From Clostridia bacterium (GTDB lineage: Bacteria; Bacillota; DSM-521; Neomoorellales; JACIYF01), in assembly GCA_014360065.1 (NCBI GenBank), contig JACIYF010000011.1:1-44240 (forward strand): a stretch of DNA of 44,240 nt, written 5' to 3'. The translations under genes were made by a program, and so were the position numbers. The notes under the pieces are model-generated. The model ran no database searches. It was not told where the DNA came from and saw only the letters and a program-made list of their open reading frames with translations. Shown one piece after another: positions 1-10,714 of the stretch. Every line of letters begins with the position of its first letter. Within the stretch, counting starts at the first letter, position 1.

Positions 1-60
1 GGCCTGACCTCGCTAAGGTATTTCTCTTTTAGGCGGGGCAAACCCATCTGCCAAACCTCC

Positions 61-390
61 TCACTTGTCCAGCACCTCGCCGCATTTCTTGCAGTAGCGC
101 ACTTTCTTTCCATCTGCCAGGAATTTCCGCCCCACCCGGGTAGGAGTATTGCAGCTTCCGCAGACTACCATAACCTTGCAGGCAGGAAAGGGGGCCTCGC
201 GCTCTTGGATGCCGCCCTGCTGCATTTTTGGCGTCGGCTTGAGGTGCTTCTTAACAATATTTATTCCTTCCACCACCACCCGGCCCTGGTCCGGAATGAC
301 GGTAAGGACTTTTCCCCTTTTTCCAGCATACTTCCCGCTCAATACCAAAACCGTGTCGCCCTTCTTAACGTGGCATTTGGCCGAACTCAC
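61..390 (-). CDS. rplX: 50S ribosomal protein L24
   Basis: Large-subunit protein that binds 23S rRNA early in assembly. About 109 residues. A KOW segment lies near the N-terminus ([20 protein letters not shown]), and two CxxC pairs in the C-terminal half (CGSC and CKKC) suggest a zinc-ribbon-like tail, as in many Firmicutes L24. The frame stays open upstream to 462, but a strong SD (GGAGGTGA) sits 5 nt before the GTG at 390, giving [12 protein letters not shown], so that start was chosen over the upstream ATG at 417. It is the last complete gene of the S10/spc cluster in the window; rpsN/rplE would be expected beyond position 1. Confidence 0.95.
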   Translation of the reverse strand: MSSAKCHVKKGDTVLVLSGKYAGKRGKVLTVIPDQGRVVVEGINIVKKHLKPTPKMQQGGIQEREAPFPACKVMVVCGSCNTPTRVGRKFLADGKKVRYCKKCGEVLDK

Positions 391-539
391 AGGTATCACC
401 TCCGTCAAAACCGCCATTGTCGGTGGACAGCCGCCACAACCGCCGTCCACCCCCGTCCCCAAGAACCATCGAGCTCGACTCCGATGGGGGATGCGCCCAG
501 ACGGCGGCTCTTGCCACTGCCCACCAACAATCGGAGCAT

Positions 540-908
540 TTACAGCACCTCCGGTGCCAGAGAGACGATCTTCATGAAATCGCGCTCCCTTAGCTCCCTA
601 GCCACCGGTCCAAAGATACGGGTTCCCCTGGGCGTCCCCTGGTCATTGATAATTACAGCTGCATTCTCATCAAAGCGAATGTGGGAGCCGTCTGGCCTGC
701 GAATTTCCTTTTTGGTACGAACCACCACCGCTCGCACCACTTCACCTTTCTTGACCACACCGCCGGGGGCCGCCTCCTTGACCGAAGCGATGATGACATC
801 GCCAACGCTGGCATAACGGCGCTTAGAACCCCCCAAGACGCGGATGCAAAGCAATTTCTTCGCGCCGGTATTGTCTCCCACCTTTAAGATTGACTCCTGC
901 TGTATCAT
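540..908 (-). CDS. rplN: 50S ribosomal protein L14
   Basis: Large-subunit protein at the subunit interface, contacting 23S rRNA and L19. The 122 residues are the usual full length and begin [19 protein letters not shown], the canonical L14 opening; the conserved [12 protein letters not shown] and [15 protein letters not shown] blocks follow. It lies between rpsQ and rplX in standard order. The 149-nt gap to the rplX start holds nothing I recognise. Confidence 0.97.
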   Translation of the reverse strand: MIQQESILKVGDNTGAKKLLCIRVLGGSKRRYASVGDVIIASVKEAAPGGVVKKGEVVRAVVVRTKKEIRRPDGSHIRFDENAAVIINDQGTPRGTRIFGPVARELRERDFMKIVSLAPEVL

Positions 909-938
909 GGCCTTCCCTCCTATAACTTAGAGGTCACC

Positions 939-1232
939 CTATTCTTCCCCCAGGTCGTGCTCGGGCACTGGCTGGGCAGAAGTCTCTAGGATTTCTGCTA
1001 CCCGCCAGCGCTTGCGGGCGCTGAGCGGTCGAGTCTCCATGATCAACACTTTGTCGCCTACCCGGCATCGATTCTCCTCGTCATGGGCTAGGTAGCGCTT
1101 GCTGGTCCGCATCCGCCGCCCGTAGAGATCGTGCTTGCGAAAAGATTCCACTAGGACAACCACGGTCTTATCCATCTTGTCGCTAACGACCCGGCCCAAC
1201 CGAACCTTGCGCTTAGGCCTTATATCCGCCAA
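939..1232 (-). CDS. rpsQ: 30S ribosomal protein S17
   Basis: Small-subunit primary rRNA-binding protein with an OB-fold. 97 residues, slightly longer than the ~85 common form because of an acidic C-terminal tail ending EHDLGEE. The family pattern [14 protein letters not shown] and [16 protein letters not shown] is clear. The start codon is TTG at 1232, behind an AGGAGGAACTAGGT SD; no ATG fits. Part of the co-directional rpmC-rpsQ-rplN run. Confidence 0.95.
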   Translation of the reverse strand: MADIRPKRKVRLGRVVSDKMDKTVVVLVESFRKHDLYGRRMRTSKRYLAHDEENRCRVGDKVLIMETRPLSARKRWRVAEILETSAQPVPEHDLGEE

Positions 1233-1249
1233 ACCTAGTTCCTCCTTCC

Positions 1250-1492
1250 TCAGCTACCCTGAGCTGCCCGGCGGGCTGGATCGCCCATCTGGGCGCGCTC
1301 CTCCTTCAATTCCCGCTCCCGGAGTATGGTCTTCACTCGGGCTATATCCCGTCTAACCTCGCGAATCCGAAGGGGGTTATCCAGCTGGCCAGTGGCCATC
1401 TGGAAACGCAGGTTAAAGAGCTCTTCCTTGAGGTCCTCCACCTTGCGCTCCAATTCCTCATTTGACAGTTCACGGATTTCCTCCGGCTTCAT
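1250..1492 (-). CDS. rpmC: 50S ribosomal protein L29 with C-terminal extension
   Basis: Two-helix large-subunit protein near the polypeptide exit tunnel. Residues 1-65 match L29 ([20 protein letters not shown], then [19 protein letters not shown]). At 80 residues it is about 15 longer than the usual 63-68, because of a charged tail ([16 protein letters not shown]). Its ATG overlaps the rplP stop by 4 nt (ATGA), so the two are translationally coupled. Confidence 0.95.
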   Translation of the reverse strand: MKPEEIRELSNEELERKVEDLKEELFNLRFQMATGQLDNPLRIREVRRDIARVKTILRERELKEERAQMGDPARRAAQGS

Positions 1493-1923
1493 TCCTTGCC
1501 ACCCCCCAATTCCTGACGTTTCACGAAACGAGTCTTGATGGGCAATTTATGGGCAGCTAGCCGTAGCGCTTCCTGGGCTACCTCCTCGCTCACTCCAGCT
1601 AGCTCAAACAGCACCCGCCCAGCTTTAACCGGCGCCACCCAATATTCCGGCGCTCCTTTGCCGCTACCCATCCGGGTCTCAGCCGGTTTGTCGGTAACCG
1701 GTTTATCTGGAAAAATCTTAATCCAGACCTTGCCGCCCCTCTTGATATAACGGGTCATGGCTACCCGCGCCGCCTCAATCTGGCGCGCTGTTATCCAAGC
1801 CGGCTCTAGGGCTTGCAGTCCAAACTCACCAAAGACCACTTCATTCCCCTTGGTAGCCGTCCCCCTGATGGTACCGAGGTGTTGTTTCCGATGTTTAACT
1901 CGTTTTGGCATTAACATGCTCAT
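1489..1923 (-). CDS. rplP: 50S ribosomal protein L16
   Basis: Large-subunit protein near the peptidyl-transferase centre and A site. 144 residues with typical blocks [32 protein letters not shown] and [20 protein letters not shown]. The ATG at 1923 overlaps the rpsC stop (ATGA); in-frame ATGs at 1917 and 1911 are possible alternative starts (MLMPKRV, MPKRV). The GGGGGG-rich SD just upstream fits 1917 at least as well, so the N-terminus is uncertain by 2-4 residues. Confidence 0.96.
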   Translation of the reverse strand: MSMLMPKRVKHRKQHLGTIRGTATKGNEVVFGEFGLQALEPAWITARQIEAARVAMTRYIKRGGKVWIKIFPDKPVTDKPAETRMGSGKGAPEYWVAPVKAGRVLFELAGVSEEVAQEALRLAAHKLPIKTRFVKRQELGGGKE

Positions 1924-2585
1924 TGCCCCCCTTCGGCGCTCGCCTTAGCAACCTCGGGCCGGGTGAGTACCTCGCCTTTATAAATCCACACTTTGACCCC
2001 GATCTTGCCGTAGGTGGTATTGGCCTCAGCGAACCCGTAATCAATGTCCGCCCGCAGGGTGTGCAAAGGCACCTTGCCTTCGCTGTACCATTCGGTGCGC
2101 GCAATTTCCGCCCCTGCCAGCCGGCCGGCGCAGCTGACTCTAATACCTTCTGCTCCCATGCGCATAGCCCGGCTGACTGCTTGTTTCATGGCCCGGCGGA
2201 AGGATACCCGGCGCTCCAGGCTGGAGGCGATGCTTTCGGCCACCAGCTGGGCATCTAGCTCCGGCTTCTTGATCTCCACTATGCTTAGGTTGACCTGTCT
2301 ACCAGTAAGCGCTTCCAGCTCCCGCCGCAGGTGCTCCACCTCGGTCCCGCCCCGGCCAATGATGATACCCGGCCTAGCTGCATGGACGGTAACTTTCAGC
2401 CGGTTGGCAGCTCTCTCTATCTCTATCCGGGAAATACCAGCCGCATAGAGCTTTTGCTTGAGCAATTTGCGAATGCGGACATCCTCCAAGAGGAGCTCGG
2501 AAAACTGCTTGCGGCTAAACCACCGGGCATCCCAATCCTTGATGATACCTATGCGCAGGCCCTTGGGATGAACCTTTTGTCCCAC
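1920..2585 (-). CDS. rpsC: 30S ribosomal protein S3
   Basis: Small-subunit head protein lining the mRNA entry channel. 221 residues; starts [19 protein letters not shown] with GTG behind AAGGAGG. The KH-domain signature GIIIGRGG (about residues 74-81) and the C-terminal half ([21 protein letters not shown]) are intact. It follows rplV by 3 nt and overlaps rplP by 4 nt, so the rplV-rpsC-rplP-rpmC run is tightly coupled. Confidence 0.97.
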   Translation of the reverse strand: MGQKVHPKGLRIGIIKDWDARWFSRKQFSELLLEDVRIRKLLKQKLYAAGISRIEIERAANRLKVTVHAARPGIIIGRGGTEVEHLRRELEALTGRQVNLSIVEIKKPELDAQLVAESIASSLERRVSFRRAMKQAVSRAMRMGAEGIRVSCAGRLAGAEIARTEWYSEGKVPLHTLRADIDYGFAEANTTYGKIGVKVWIYKGEVLTRPEVAKASAEGGQ

Positions 2586-2588
2586 TAA

Positions 2589-2927
2589 TCACTCCTCCTT
2601 CTGGCCAACTACTACCGTTATGTGGCTAGTTCTCCGCCGCCTAATGTTGGCCCGACCCATGGCCCGAGGTTGCCAGCGCTTGAGGGTAGGGCCCTCGTCC
2701 ACAAAAATGCGCTTAACGTAAAGGCTCTCAGGATCCATCTCGTAATTGTGTTCGGCATTAGCCACAGCCGAATCCAAGCACTTGCCGATGGCCCTGCCAC
2801 CCCGCTGCGGCACCGCCCGAAGGATGGCTCGAGCCTCAGCTACGCTCTTTCCGCGAACTAGATCGGCCACCGGCCGCACCTTGCGGGGGCCGATACGGAT
2901 GAACTTGGCTACTGCCTTAGCTTCCAA
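2589..2927 (-). CDS. rplV: 50S ribosomal protein L22
   Basis: Large-subunit protein whose beta-hairpin lines the exit tunnel. 112 residues: [20 protein letters not shown] near the start and the hairpin region [17 protein letters not shown] later, both canonical. The start appears to be TTG (MEAKAVAKF) with GGAGGGATAGGCA upstream; no suitable ATG is nearby. No macrolide-type insertion or deletion is evident in the hairpin. Confidence 0.95.
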   Translation of the reverse strand: MEAKAVAKFIRIGPRKVRPVADLVRGKSVAEARAILRAVPQRGGRAIGKCLDSAVANAEHNYEMDPESLYVKRIFVDEGPTLKRWQPRAMGRANIRRRRTSHITVVVGQKEE

Positions 2928-2945
2928 TGCCTATCCCTCCAGGTT

Positions 2946-3230
2946 TTATTTCAGGGCGGTAGAGCGCTCGGTGTGGGCTCCATGTCCCCGGAAGTGCCTA
3001 GTGGGCACAAATTCCCCTAGCTTATGGCCCACCATGTCCTCGGTAATATAGATGGGAACATGGCGCCGCCCATCGTGAATGGCTAGGGTGTGACCCACCA
3101 TCTGCGGAAAGATGGTGGAGCGCCGCGACCAGGTTTTGATTACTCGTTTTTCGCCTTTTTCATTCATAGCCTCAATCTTGGCGAGAAGCTTAGGGTCACA
3201 GTACGGACCCTTTTTTAAAGAGCGGCCCAC
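2946..3230 (-). CDS. rpsS: 30S ribosomal protein S19
   Basis: Small-subunit head protein that contacts S13 and tRNA. 94 residues beginning [20 protein letters not shown], with [22 protein letters not shown] and the [15 protein letters not shown] block. The GTG start is behind a GGAGGCGG SD. It sits between rplB and rplV in canonical order. Confidence 0.97.
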   Translation of the reverse strand: MGRSLKKGPYCDPKLLAKIEAMNEKGEKRVIKTWSRRSTIFPQMVGHTLAIHDGRRHVPIYITEDMVGHKLGEFVPTRHFRGHGAHTERSTALK

Positions 3231-3276
3231 TGCGCACCGCCTCCTTTACCCCTCAATTGACTGAAGTCCTCCTTAA

Positions 3277-4101
3277 TCACTTCCGTCGCTTGACGATATA
3301 CTTGTCGGAAGGCTTATTCTTCTTGCGCGTCTTGGCGCCCAGCGCCGGCTTGCCCCAAGGCGTTACCGGGTTGCGGCCCACTGGCGCTTTCCCTTCGCCG
3401 CCCCCATGGGGATGATCCACTGGGTTCATGACTACGCCCCGCACGGTAGGCCGAATGCCCAGCCAGCGCTGGCGACCAGCCTTGCCCAGGCTAATGTTCT
3501 CGTGGTCCAGGTTCCCCACCTGGCCAATGGTAGCCCGGCAGTCCTGGCGCACCAAGCGTATTTCTCCCGAAGGCAAACGTAAATGGGCAAACTCGCCCTC
3601 CTTGGCCATCAGCTGCACCGAAGCCCCGGCCGACCGAGCCAACTGGCCACCCTTTCCCGGCTTCAACTCCACATTGTGGACCACGGTACCCAACGGGATG
3701 TGGCGCAACGGCAAGCAGTTGCCCACCTTGATGTCGGCATCGGGCCCCGATTCCACCCGGTCGCCAACTGAGAGCCCGTTGGGAGCAAGTATATACCGCT
3801 TCTCCCCATCAGCATAAGCCAGGAGGGCAATCCGGGCCGAGCGGTTAGGATCGTACTCAATGGCGGCCACCCGAGCCGGCACTCCGTCCTTGTCGCGCTT
3901 AAAATCAATAATCCGGTACAATTTCTTATGGCCGCCGCCGCGGTGGCGCACCGTGATCCGGCCCTGATTGTTGCGGCCAGCCTTCTTTTTCTTGGGAGCC
4001 ACTAGCGACCGTTCCGGCCTAACCTTGGTAATCTCCTCAAAGGTAGAAACGGTCATCTGCCGCCTACCTGGAGAAGTTGGCTTGTAGCTCTTTACCGCCA
4101 T
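3277..4101 (-). CDS. rplB: 50S ribosomal protein L2
   Basis: Large-subunit protein needed for subunit association and peptidyl-transferase function. 274 residues, full length. Contains the [20 protein letters not shown] block and the conserved [15 protein letters not shown] motif near residue 230, including the functionally important histidine. ATG preceded by GGAGGGAGAGGT. A member of the S10 operon with no unusual features. Confidence 0.98.
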   Translation of the reverse strand: MAVKSYKPTSPGRRQMTVSTFEEITKVRPERSLVAPKKKKAGRNNQGRITVRHRGGGHKKLYRIIDFKRDKDGVPARVAAIEYDPNRSARIALLAYADGEKRYILAPNGLSVGDRVESGPDADIKVGNCLPLRHIPLGTVVHNVELKPGKGGQLARSAGASVQLMAKEGEFAHLRLPSGEIRLVRQDCRATIGQVGNLDHENISLGKAGRQRWLGIRPTVRGVVMNPVDHPHGGGEGKAPVGRNPVTPWGKPALGAKTRKKNKPSDKYIVKRRK

Positions 4102-4142
4102 ACCTCTCCCTCCTTAACAGTCTTCTACCAACACCTTGCCCT

Positions 4143-4439
4143 TTATAGACCCTCGACGATCTGGATCTTGTCGCCCGGCTTTAAGGTGACAATGGCCTTC
4201 TTCCGCGCCGGAGTGTACCCTTGGGTCCGCCCCTGGCGCCGCAATTTACCTCGAACCTTGACCGTGTTGACCTTGGTCACCGAAACCTTAAAAATAGCCT
4301 CCACCGCTTTCTTGATCTGGCTCTTGTTGGCCCGGGGGTGGACGATGAAGGTATATTTGTTCCCTTCCATTAGTTGGGTTGACTTTTCGGAGATAACCGG
4401 CCGGATAATTATGTCCCGCGGATTTTCAAAAAGGCTCAT
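4143..4439 (-). CDS. rplW: 50S ribosomal protein L23
   Basis: Exit-tunnel-rim protein that docks trigger factor and SRP. 98 residues with [20 protein letters not shown] and [19 protein letters not shown]. The ATG overlaps the rplD stop by 4 nt (ATGA), indicating translational coupling. Confidence 0.96.
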   Translation of the reverse strand: MSLFENPRDIIIRPVISEKSTQLMEGNKYTFIVHPRANKSQIKKAVEAIFKVSVTKVNTVKVRGKLRRQGRTQGYTPARKKAIVTLKPGDKIQIVEGL

Positions 4440-5062
4440 CCCGCCAGCACCTCCTCTATCTTTTGTACCGCGTCTCGGGTAAACACCAGCTTATCAAAAG
4501 CCAGCAGTCGGTAGACCGATAGCTCCTGGGCCTTTATCGGCAAGACTCCAGCCAGGTTACGAGCCGAGCGGTGAATAATCCTGTCATCGCCTGCAGTCAC
4601 GATCAAGGCGCTATCCTCTACCTTTAGGTTGCGCAATACCTGGGCCATAGCCTTGGTTTTAGGGGCCTCAAACCGAAGTCCGTCCACCACAATGAAATCG
4701 CCATCAGCTACCCGAGCCGATAGGGCTGACTTCAGCGCCGCCCGCCGCATCTTCTTGGGCATGGCCTGGGAATAGTCTCGGGGCTTGGGCCCAAATACGA
4801 TCCCACCATGCCGCCAAAGTGGCGATCGGATAGTCCCGGCCCGGGCTCGACCGGTGCCTTTTTGGCGCCATGGTTTCTTTCCGCCGCCGGCCACCTCTCC
4901 CCGCTCCTTGGTTGAGGCCGTGCCCCGGCGGGCATTGGCCATATCCCGTACCACCGCTTGGTGCAACAGGGCCTCGTTCAACGGGACCCCGAATACTTCT
5001 TCCTTTAGTTCGATTTCATCTATTTGCTGCCCCTCCGGGTTGTAAACTGGCACTCTGGGCAT
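4436..5062 (-). CDS. rplD: 50S ribosomal protein L4
   Basis: Large-subunit protein with a tunnel-lining loop; in some bacteria it also regulates the S10 operon. About 208 residues. The loop [20 protein letters not shown] (about residues 60-80) is intact. The frame could begin at a GTG at 5071, but that codon overlaps the AAAGGAG SD; the ATG at 5062 (MPRVPVYN) has 8-nt spacing and is preferred. No typical L4/S10 leader is apparent upstream of rpsJ. Confidence 0.96.
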   Translation of the reverse strand: MPRVPVYNPEGQQIDEIELKEEVFGVPLNEALLHQAVVRDMANARRGTASTKERGEVAGGGKKPWRQKGTGRARAGTIRSPLWRHGGIVFGPKPRDYSQAMPKKMRRAALKSALSARVADGDFIVVDGLRFEAPKTKAMAQVLRNLKVEDSALIVTAGDDRIIHRSARNLAGVLPIKAQELSVYRLLAFDKLVFTRDAVQKIEEVLAG

Positions 5063-5086
5063 CCCTCTCACTCCTTTCCGTACGGT

Positions 5087-5713
5087 CTAGCGAGCTTTGG
5101 CCGGGCTCTTCACTACCACCAGGCCCTTAGCTGGACCGGGTACGGAACCTTGCACCAAAAGCAGGTTGCGTTCAGCATCGGCACTTACCACTTTCAGGTT
5201 CTGAACCGTCACTCGGGCTGCACCCAAGTGGCCTGGGAGCTTACGGCCCTTGAAAGTGCGCGCCGGTCCCTTAGCTCCCAAGGATCCCGGGCGGCGATGG
5301 TACTTGGAACCATGGGCCATGGGCCCCCGCTGGAAGCCATGCCGCTTGATTCCGCCTGCAAAACCTTTACCCTTGGAGGTAGCAGTTACATCTACCAGCT
5401 CCCCGGCGCTGAAAACATCGGCTTTGATCTCCTGCCCAACCGAGTACTCTTCGCCCTCGCCTACTCGAAATTCACGCAGGACCCGGAACGGCCCCACCTT
5501 AGCCTTGGCAAATTGCCCTCGGACCGGCTTGGTCAGCTTGGACTCCTTTACGGCCTCAAACCCTACCTGGATGGCATCGTATCCATCCGGATCTTTGCGT
5601 TTCCGCCGTACTACCACGCACGGCCCAGCCTTGATTACAGTCACGGGCACCGCACGACCTTCTTCATCAAAAACTTGGGTCATGCCCAGCTTTCTTCCTA
5701 AAATGGCTTTCAT
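5087..5713 (-). CDS. rplC: 50S ribosomal protein L3
   Basis: Early-assembly large-subunit protein near the peptidyl-transferase centre. 208 residues, beginning MKAILGRKLGMTQVFDEEGR and carrying the GFAGGIKRHGFQRGPMAHGS block. The loop residues around W255 (E. coli numbering) look normal. ATG start with GGAGGTGAGCC upstream. Confidence 0.97.
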   Translation of the reverse strand: MKAILGRKLGMTQVFDEEGRAVPVTVIKAGPCVVVRRKRKDPDGYDAIQVGFEAVKESKLTKPVRGQFAKAKVGPFRVLREFRVGEGEEYSVGQEIKADVFSAGELVDVTATSKGKGFAGGIKRHGFQRGPMAHGSKYHRRPGSLGAKGPARTFKGRKLPGHLGAARVTVQNLKVVSADAERNLLLVQGSVPGPAKGLVVVKSPAKAR

Positions 5714-5732
5714 GCAGGCTCACCTCCTACCC

Positions 5733-6041
5733 CTAGAGCTTGATCTCAATATCTACGCCCGCGGGTAAATCTAGGCGCATCAGCGCATCTACCGTCTTGG
5801 GAGTAGGATTCAAGATATCGATGAGCCGCTTGTGGGTGCGCATCTCAAACTGTTCCCGCGAGTCCTTGTTTACGTGCGGCGACCGCAAGATAGTATATAT
5901 GCTTTTTTCCGTAGGTAGCGGGATAGGACCAGACACCGTGGCTCCGGTGCGCTTAGCCGTCTCAACTATCCGCACCGAAGAGTGGTCCAACAGCCGGTGA
6001 TCAAATGCCCGCAAGCGAATACGGATCTTGTCCTGCGCCAT
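5733..6041 (-). CDS. rpsJ: 30S ribosomal protein S10
   Basis: Small-subunit head protein, also the NusE transcription antitermination factor. 102 residues: [20 protein letters not shown] and the [20 protein letters not shown] block are canonical. The frame is open upstream to 6134, but the ATG at 6041 (MAQDKIR) follows GGAGGAGGATAAAT and matches family length. The 215 nt between tuf and this start show no gene and no convincing terminator, so co-transcription with tuf is possible. Confidence 0.97.
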   Translation of the reverse strand: MAQDKIRIRLRAFDHRLLDHSSVRIVETAKRTGATVSGPIPLPTEKSIYTILRSPHVNKDSREQFEMRTHKRLIDILNPTPKTVDALMRLDLPAGVDIEIKL

Positions 6042-6256
6042 ATTTATCCTCCTCCAGCTCGCCTGATCTACAGGCCTTCTCCGCGGAAATTCCCCGCTTG
6101 GCCAAGGCTGAGATTCCGCCCGACCAAGCGGCAACCTCCCGCTTCATCGCCCTACTCATCATCCTTAACCCTTGGCCCGAGCTTGGGCCTAGCGCTCCCT
6201 CGCGGGGCCAGCAGCAAGCCGGCACCCACTTTACGCCTAGGCCCTTGGGCCCCCGG

Positions 6257-7459
6257 CTACTCGATAATGTGGGTAACTACCCCAGCGCCAACGGTACGAC
6301 CACCTTCACGGATAGCAAAGCGCAAGCCCTCTTCAATGGCAATGGGGGTGATCAGTTCCACGTTCATCTTGATGTTATCGCCGGGCATTACCATTTCCAC
6401 GCCTTCAGGCAGCTTGATGACCCCGGTAACATCGGTGGTCCGGAAATAGAACTGCGGCCGGTATCCGGGGAAGAACGGAGTATGGCGCCCGCCCTCCTCT
6501 TTGGTCAGGACGTAAACTTCAGCGTCAAACTTGGTGTGCGGGTGGATGGACTTGGGCTTGGCCAGCACCTGGCCGCGCTCCACTTCCTTCTTGTCGATGC
6601 CGCGCAGCAGCACGCCGATGTTGTCGCCCGCCTCGGCTACCTCCAAGATCTTCCGGAACATTTCCACCCCGGTAGCCACCGTCTTTCGAGGCTCGGGGCT
6701 TAGACCAACGATCTCCACCTCGTCGCCCACCTTGATGGTACCCCGCTCAACTCGGCCGGTAACCACGGTGCCGCGGCCGGTAATGCTGAATACGTCCTCA
6801 ATGGGCATGAGGAAGGGCTTATCCTTATCCCGCTGGGGAGTAGGAATATAGCTATCCACCGCATCCAAAAGCTCCCAGATCTTGCTGCACCACTGGCAGT
6901 CCCGCTTGCCGCAAGCACACTCCATTGCCTTTAGAGCCGAGCCGGCAATGATGGGAATTTCGTCGCCGGGAAACTCATACTCATTTAATAGATCCCGAAC
7001 TTCGATTTCCACTAGCTCCATCAGCTCGGGATCGTCCACCATGTCCACCTTGTTCAGGAAGACTACAATGTAAGGAACGCCTACTTGGCGGGCCAGGAGT
7101 ATGTGCTCACGGGTCTGAGGCATGGGGCCGTCGGCAGCCGAGACTACCAGAATCGCCCCGTCCATCTGCGCCGCGCCAGTAATCATGTTCTTGACATAGT
7201 CGGCGTGGCCCGGGCAGTCAACGTGGGCATAGTGACGCTTGTCGGTCTCGTATTCCACGTGGGCGGTAGCAATGGTAATACCCCGCTCCCGCTCTTCCGG
7301 AGCGTTGTCGATGGAGTCGAAGCTCCGAGGGGTCGCCTTCCCTTCCTTGGCCAGGCACAAGGTAATGGCAGAAGTCAGGGTGGTCTTGCCGTGATCTACG
7401 TGCCCGATGGTGCCCACGTTGACGTGGGGCTTGGTCCGCTCAAATTTTTGTTTGGCCAT
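6257..7459 (-). CDS. tuf: Translation elongation factor Tu with Cys-rich insert
   Basis: GTPase that delivers aminoacyl-tRNA to the ribosome. 400 residues; G1 GHVDHGKT (19-26), G3 DCPGH (81-85) and G4 NKVD (136-139) are intact, followed by domains II and III. Domain I holds a short cluster, C181-x-C183-x4-C188-x2-C191 ([12 protein letters not shown]), just before the [15 protein letters not shown] helix. From memory the same insert occurs in Moorella and Peptococcaceae EF-Tu, so it is lineage-typical rather than a local oddity; metal binding is only a possibility. Downstream of fusA in str-operon order. Confidence 0.98.
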   Translation of the reverse strand: MAKQKFERTKPHVNVGTIGHVDHGKTTLTSAITLCLAKEGKATPRSFDSIDNAPEERERGITIATAHVEYETDKRHYAHVDCPGHADYVKNMITGAAQMDGAILVVSAADGPMPQTREHILLARQVGVPYIVVFLNKVDMVDDPELMELVEIEVRDLLNEYEFPGDEIPIIAGSALKAMECACGKRDCQWCSKIWELLDAVDSYIPTPQRDKDKPFLMPIEDVFSITGRGTVVTGRVERGTIKVGDEVEIVGLSPEPRKTVATGVEMFRKILEVAEAGDNIGVLLRGIDKKEVERGQVLAKPKSIHPHTKFDAEVYVLTKEEGGRHTPFFPGYRPQFYFRTTDVTGVIKLPEGVEMVMPGDNIKMNVELITPIAIEEGLRFAIREGGRTVGAGVVTHIIE

Positions 7460-7479
7460 AATTCGTCCTCCTTCTTGAA

Positions 7480-9573
7480 TTAGGCTTGCAACTCTATCTT
7501 GCCTTGCCTTTTGGCCACAATACCGTCAGCAATGGATTTGGGAACTTCCCCATAATGGTCAAACTGCATTACGTAGGTGCCCCGACCTTGGGTTCGCGAG
7601 CGCAAGTCGGTGGCATACCCAAACATGGTAGCCAACGGAACATAACCTCGGATCACCTGAACATTGCCTCGCTGTTCCATCCCTTCAATTTGCCCTCGCC
7701 GCGAAGTTAGATCTCCCAGCACATCGCCTAGATACTCCTCGGGAACCACCACCTCCGCCTTCATCACCGGCTCTAGCAGTACCGGCCCTGCTTGTTCCAC
7801 CGCTCGCTTGAAAGCTTGGGCGCCAGCAATCTTAAAGGCAATTTCCGATGAATCTACCTCATGGTAAGAGCCATCGACCAAGCTAACCCGCACATCTACC
7901 GTGGGATAGCCAGCCAAGACTCCGTTTTCCATGGCTTCCCGTACCCCGGCGTCTACAGCCGGGATAAACTCCTTGGGCACAACCCCGCCCACAATGCGGT
8001 CCACGAATTCATACCCTTGGCCGCGCTCCAAGGGCTCAATTTCTAACCAAACATGGCCGTACTGGCCGCGGCCTCCGGTCTGCCGGATATAACGCCCCTC
8101 GGCTTTAGCCCGCCGGGTAATGGTCTCCTTGTAAGCCACCTGCGGCCGGCCCACTCTGGCATCCACATGGAACTCCCGCAATAAGCGGTCAACAATTATT
8201 TCTAGGTGTAGCTCTCCCATGCCGGAGATCAGGGTCTGCCCCGTCTCCTGGTCGGTGTAGGTGCGGAAGGTAGGATCCTCCTCCGCCAGCTTCTGCAAGG
8301 AAATGATTAGCTTCTCCTGGTCAGCCTTGGTCTGAGGCTCAATGGCCACCGAGATCACCGGCTCCGGGAAGCTGATGGACTCAAGCCTTATGGGGTGGTC
8401 CTCGGAGCACAGAGTGTCGCCGGTAAAGGTATTTTTAAGGCCCACCGCCGCTCCGATGTCGCCGGCATACATCTCCAGGGTTTCTTCCCGATGGTTGGCA
8501 TGCATGCGCAGGATCCGGCCGATGCGCTCCTTCTTGCCAGTATTGGCATTCAAAACATAGGAACCCGCTTTTAGGGTTCCAGAATAAATCCTAAAGAAGG
8601 TAAGGCGGCCCACATAAGGATCGGTCATAACCTTGAACGCCAAGGCAGAGAAAGGAGCTCCATCATCGGCTAAGCGCTTTTCTTCCTCACCTGTGTCCGG
8701 ATTTACACCCTCCACTGCCGGAATATCGATGGGGGAAGGCAAATAATCCACCACCGCATCCAAAAGCGGCTGCACGCCGCGGTTCCTGAAGGCGGAACCG
8801 CATAGCACCGGGACGACGGCTCCGGACAAGGTGCCACGCCGCAAAGCTTGCCGGATTTCTTCCGGAGTCACGGTTTCCCCGTCCAGATACTTGATCATGA
8901 TCTGGTCATCAATCTCCGCCAAGGCCTCCAGCATCTTATCCCGGTATTGCCGGGCCTTTTCTTCCATATCAGCCGGGATGGGCTCCTGGTGATAAATGGT
9001 ACCAGCCTCATCCTCCCATACTAGGAAGCAACTATTGATAAGGTCAATAATGCCCGAAAAACTATCCTCAGCCCCCACCGGCAACTGGATAGCCACCGGG
9101 TTGGCCCCCAGCCGATCTTCAATTTCCTTCAGTACCCGGTAGAAATCGGCGCCCAGGCGATCCATCTTGTTTACAAAGGCTATCCGCGGGATGTGGTACT
9201 TATCGGCCTGGTGCCAGACGGTTTCTGATTGGGGCTCAACCCCTCCCACAGCGCAAAAGACGCCAATAGCCCCGTCCAGTACCCGCAGCGAGCGCTCTAC
9301 CTCTACTGTAAAGTCCACGTGTCCGGGCGTGTCAATGATATTGATACGGTGATCGCGCCAGTGACAAGTAGTAGCCGCGGAGGTAATAGTAATACCCCGT
9401 TCCTGCTCCTGGACCATCCAATCCATGGTAGCCGCGCCGTCATCGACCTCGCCGATGCGGTGAACTCTGCCGGTATAGAATAGGATCCTTTCGGTTGTGG
9501 TGGTTTTGCCAGCATCGATATGAGCCATGATGCCGATATTGCGCGTCCTCTCCAGGGCAATTTCTCTGGCCAT
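7480..9573 (-). CDS. fusA: Translation elongation factor G
   Basis: GTPase that drives ribosomal translocation. 697 residues, full length; G1 [15 protein letters not shown] (17-31), [17 protein letters not shown] (G3) and [10 protein letters not shown] (G4) are present, then domains II-V ending with [23 protein letters not shown] behind GGAGGGATAGTA. It lies between rpsG and tuf; the 82-nt gap to rpsG is AT-richer and has short TTTCTAGA repeats of no clear function. Confidence 0.98.
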   Translation of the reverse strand: MAREIALERTRNIGIMAHIDAGKTTTTERILFYTGRVHRIGEVDDGAATMDWMVQEQERGITITSAATTCHWRDHRINIIDTPGHVDFTVEVERSLRVLDGAIGVFCAVGGVEPQSETVWHQADKYHIPRIAFVNKMDRLGADFYRVLKEIEDRLGANPVAIQLPVGAEDSFSGIIDLINSCFLVWEDEAGTIYHQEPIPADMEEKARQYRDKMLEALAEIDDQIMIKYLDGETVTPEEIRQALRRGTLSGAVVPVLCGSAFRNRGVQPLLDAVVDYLPSPIDIPAVEGVNPDTGEEEKRLADDGAPFSALAFKVMTDPYVGRLTFFRIYSGTLKAGSYVLNANTGKKERIGRILRMHANHREETLEMYAGDIGAAVGLKNTFTGDTLCSEDHPIRLESISFPEPVISVAIEPQTKADQEKLIISLQKLAEEDPTFRTYTDQETGQTLISGMGELHLEIIVDRLLREFHVDARVGRPQVAYKETITRRAKAEGRYIRQTGGRGQYGHVWLEIEPLERGQGYEFVDRIVGGVVPKEFIPAVDAGVREAMENGVLAGYPTVDVRVSLVDGSYHEVDSSEIAFKIAGAQAFKRAVEQAGPVLLEPVMKAEVVVPEEYLGDVLGDLTSRRGQIEGMEQRGNVQVIRGYVPLATMFGYATDLRSRTQGRGTYVMQFDHYGEVPKSIADGIVAKRQGKIELQA

Positions 9574-9655
9574 TACTATCCCTCCTTTCTAGATTTCTAG
9601 ATTCTTGATTTCTATACCTTGATTCACCCGCCTGCCCGCCTCGCTGCCGATTGAT

Positions 9656-10126
9656 TTACCAGCGGTAATGGGCAAAGGCCTTGTTGGCTTCTGCCATGCG
9701 GTGGGTGTCTTCCTTTTTCTTTACTGCCCCTCCGGTGTTGTTGGCTGCATCAATAAGCTCGGCAGCCAGCTTTTCCTCCATGCTTTTTCCGGAACGCTGC
9801 CGCGCATACTCTACCAGCCACCGGATGGCTAGGGATTGGCGGCGCTCAGGTCTCACTTCCACCGGCACCTGATAGTTGGCGCCACCTACCCGGCGCGCCT
9901 TGACTTCTAGGAGCGGCATGGTGTTCTTTAGGGCCTGCTCCAGTACCTCCAGAGGCGGCTTGCCAGTCTTCTCGGCCACAATGTCGAAGGCCCCATAGCA
10001 GATCGACTCAGCTAGCCGCTTCTTACCATGTAGCATGACTTTATTGATTAGCTTGGCTACGGGTACACTATTGTAGACTACATCAGGCGGCACCTCGCGC
10101 CTTGGTGCCCTTCCTCGCCGTGGCAT
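9656..10126 (-). CDS. rpsG: 30S ribosomal protein S7
   Basis: Small-subunit head organiser next to the E site. 156 residues, usual length, opening [20 protein letters not shown], with VARLGG-like block [20 protein letters not shown] and the end [18 protein letters not shown] start behind AAAGGGGGGATACG. It lies 17 nt downstream of rpsL. Confidence 0.97.
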   Translation of the reverse strand: MPRRGRAPRREVPPDVVYNSVPVAKLINKVMLHGKKRLAESICYGAFDIVAEKTGKPPLEVLEQALKNTMPLLEVKARRVGGANYQVPVEVRPERRQSLAIRWLVEYARQRSGKSMEEKLAAELIDAANNTGGAVKKKEDTHRMAEANKAFAHYRW

Positions 10127-10143
10127 CGTATCCCCCCTTTGCT

Positions 10144-10527
10144 TTAACGCGCAGCCTTCTTGGGCTTCTTGGCTCCATACTTGGAACGCCCTTGGTTGCG
10201 ATTGGCTACCCCGGTAGCATCCAGGGTTCCCCGCACGATATGGTAACGTACCCCTGGAAGGTCCTTAACCCGGCCTCCCCGGATCAGCACCACCGAGTGC
10301 TCCTGCAGGTTGTGGCCGATGCCGGGAATGTAGGCGGTCACTTCGATGCCGTTGGTCAACCGCACCCGCGCTACCTTGCGCAAGGCCGAATTGGGCTTTT
10401 TCGGGGTAGTGGTGTAAACTCTAGTGCACACGCCCCGCTTTTGCGGCGACTCCCGCAGAGCCGGAGCCGACGATTTCTTGGTTACCTTTTCCCGCCCTTG
10501 CTTTACCAACTGATGAATAGTAGGCAC
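10144..10527 (-). CDS. rpsL: 30S ribosomal protein S12
   Basis: Decoding-centre protein, the classic streptomycin-resistance locus. About 127 residues. [16 protein letters not shown] and [17 protein letters not shown] carry the wild-type lysines equivalent to E. coli K42 and K87, so no resistance substitution is visible. The frame is open to 10554, but AGAGGAGGTGGGATT followed by GTG at 10527 ([13 protein letters not shown]) is clearly the start. The 30 nt before the start abut the structured repeat at 10558-10698. Confidence 0.97.
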   Translation of the reverse strand: MPTIHQLVKQGREKVTKKSSAPALRESPQKRGVCTRVYTTTPKKPNSALRKVARVRLTNGIEVTAYIPGIGHNLQEHSVVLIRGGRVKDLPGVRYHIVRGTLDATGVANRNQGRSKYGAKKPKKAAR

Positions 10528-10557
10528 AATCCCACCTCCTCTTTCGAAAATCATTTC

Positions 10558-10698
10558 CCAGCACTCAATTCGCCTATCCCACCCATCAGGCGTTGCCCAG
10601 CCATGCTAAGTCACCCTTACTAAGTCCCAGTTGCCTGCTGGTTAAGTGCTGGATCGCTTCCGGCCCAGCCCCCGAGGTGCCGCTAGCAAGCGGCATGG
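10558..10698 (-). repeat. Structured ~140-bp intergenic element, copy A
   Basis: This fills the gap between the L7Ae-like gene and rpsL. It aligns almost end to end with 38346-38485 in the rplJ-rplL gap, same orientation relative to transcription. On the minus strand it starts with a perfect hairpin (GCCGCT-TGCT-AGCGGC). Then CCAGCACTTAA can pair with TTGAGTGCTGG (11 pairs, one U-G) around an inner CAGGC/GCCTG stem. In the other copy the U-G becomes C-G, a structure-preserving change. It could be a cis-acting RNA, a processing site or a small mobile element. I do not recognise a named family. Confidence 0.75.
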
Positions 10699-10714
10699 GG
10701 GGGGACTTCCCCGG

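Noticed and set aside
5024-5701. 225-codon plus-strand frame opposite rplC/rplD
   Set aside because: Antisense to certain ribosomal genes and composed of low-likelihood sequence.
6001-6225. 74-codon minus-strand frame between tuf and rpsJ
   Set aside because: It overlaps the rpsJ start, has no SD and no recognisable domain.
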